Assembly (NCBI RefSeq): GCF_900102145.1
Contig: NZ_FNBC01000021.1
Coordinates: 1-36,035 of the forward strand
DNA: 36,035 bases
Direction of reading: 5' to 3'
Source: Thermus arciformis
GTDB taxonomy: Bacteria; Deinococcota; Deinococci; Deinococcales; Thermaceae
Positions 35,615 through 36,035 of this stretch are shown one piece after another; position 1 is the first letter of the stretch, and every line of letters starts with the position of its first letter. A program made the translations under genes and the position numbers. The notes under the pieces are model-generated. The model had not been told where the DNA came from and ran no database searches. It saw only the letters and a list, made by a program, of their open reading frames with translations.

Positions 35615-35700
35615 AAGTCCCTCCTTCCGCGCGGGCCCTGGGGATGGGACCTGGACCCGGGCCCCATGTTATCAAAAAGGGGAACGATCCGTCCAGCCTC

Positions 35701-36035
35701 TGTAGTCGGTCAACACATTTGAGACTCTGTGGGGACCGCCTCCCCCCGTATTCTAGCCAGGTACTCTAAAGGGGCCAGGCCCCCCAAGGCCCGGTGGGGT
35801 CGCCGGCGGTTGTAGTGGTCCAGGTAGGCGTCAAGCTCCCTTTGGAGCTCGGGGATCTGTGAAGGCAACGGTCGTGTGTAGAACTCATCCCTAAAGGTCC
35901 GCTGCATCCGCTCCACGTGACCATTGAGCTTGGGGCTCCTCGGAGGAAGAACGAAGAGCTTAACGCCCAAACGTTCACAGGCCTCCTCAAAATCGGACAT
36001 AAACTCGCTGCCCCCATCCACCTGCACCGCACGGA
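35701..36035 (-). mobile_element. IS481-type insertion sequence, right part (cut by window edge)
   Basis: A transposase reading frame is open from the window edge to TGA at 35710-35712. It shows the second catalytic Asp in QVDGGSEF, then LPPRSPKLNGHVERMQRTFR with the catalytic Glu, and the C-terminal YNRRRPHRALGGLAPLEYLA. These are typical rve-core marks of the IS481 family. The element's end is probably at 35701, where TGTAGTCGGTCAACAC starts in the plus direction, since IS481 ends usually begin with TGT. The other end and target duplication lie outside. The element stops about 87 bases upstream of hicA. Confidence 0.82.

Overview
The window is chromosomal DNA from a Thermus species. It has very high G+C, dense operons with 4-bp or longer start/stop overlaps, GTG and TTG starts, and an FtsZ, RuvC, CsaB, ribosomal protein L31 and cytidine kinase that read as Thermus proteins. 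From memory, L31 and the Nudix protein differ at several residues from the T. thermophilus HB8 versions, so I name only the genus.

Layout. 1-833: the 3' end of an IS982-type transposase (+), which cuts off a YeeE/YedE sulfur-transport gene (-). 981-2438: a compact minus-strand operon of two tandem 4-TM paralogues and a secreted DOMON-type protein. 2509-17079: a minus-strand division and cell-wall (dcw) cluster, in transcription order mraZ, rsmH, ftsL-like, ftsI, murF, a putative lipoprotein gene, mraY, murD, ftsW, murG, murC, murB, ftsQ, ftsA, ftsZ, ruvC. murE and ddl are absent from it. An array of GTGGRA-type repeats with about 10.5-bp spacing lies upstream of mraZ and looks like the MraZ operator.

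17272-17640: the RNase P RNA gene (-), with a promoter and a terminator hairpin. 17682-18809 (+): a 57-aa membrane protein, rpmE with a 5'-leader hairpin, and thymidine kinase. 18803-19210 (-): an Hsp20-like protein, divergent from miaA across a small palindromic promoter core. 19229-23362 (+): miaA, gatA, a DnaQ-like exonuclease and an unrecognised 351-aa protein. 23337-27798 (-): csaB and its DUF5693-type membrane partner (S-layer anchoring), a cytidine-type Udk kinase, and a UgpC/MalK-type sugar ABC ATPase. 27910-32412 (+): a complete BMP-family (nucleoside-type) ABC transporter made of ATPase, two permeases and a binding protein. 32576-34876 (-): a class III aminotransferase, an Ndx2-like Nudix hydrolase and a YqeY protein. 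34902-35614 (-): a hicA/hicB toxin-antitoxin pair. 35701-36035 (-): the 3' end of an IS481-type transposase.

The dcw genes make and polymerise peptidoglycan precursors (MurB, C, D, F, MraY, MurG, FtsW, FtsI) at the division ring (FtsZ, FtsA, FtsQ, FtsL). CsaB pyruvylates the cell-wall polymer that holds the S-layer. Several minus- and plus-strand genes carry a -10 hexamer only 6-8 nt before the start codon, so leaderless transcription is a recurring theme. The most unusual points are the MraZ repeat array, a hicA whose only start after a strong Shine-Dalgarno is ATA, an FtsI that lacks its pedestal domain, the palindromic bidirectional promoter, and the uncharacterised 4-TM/DOMON operon.
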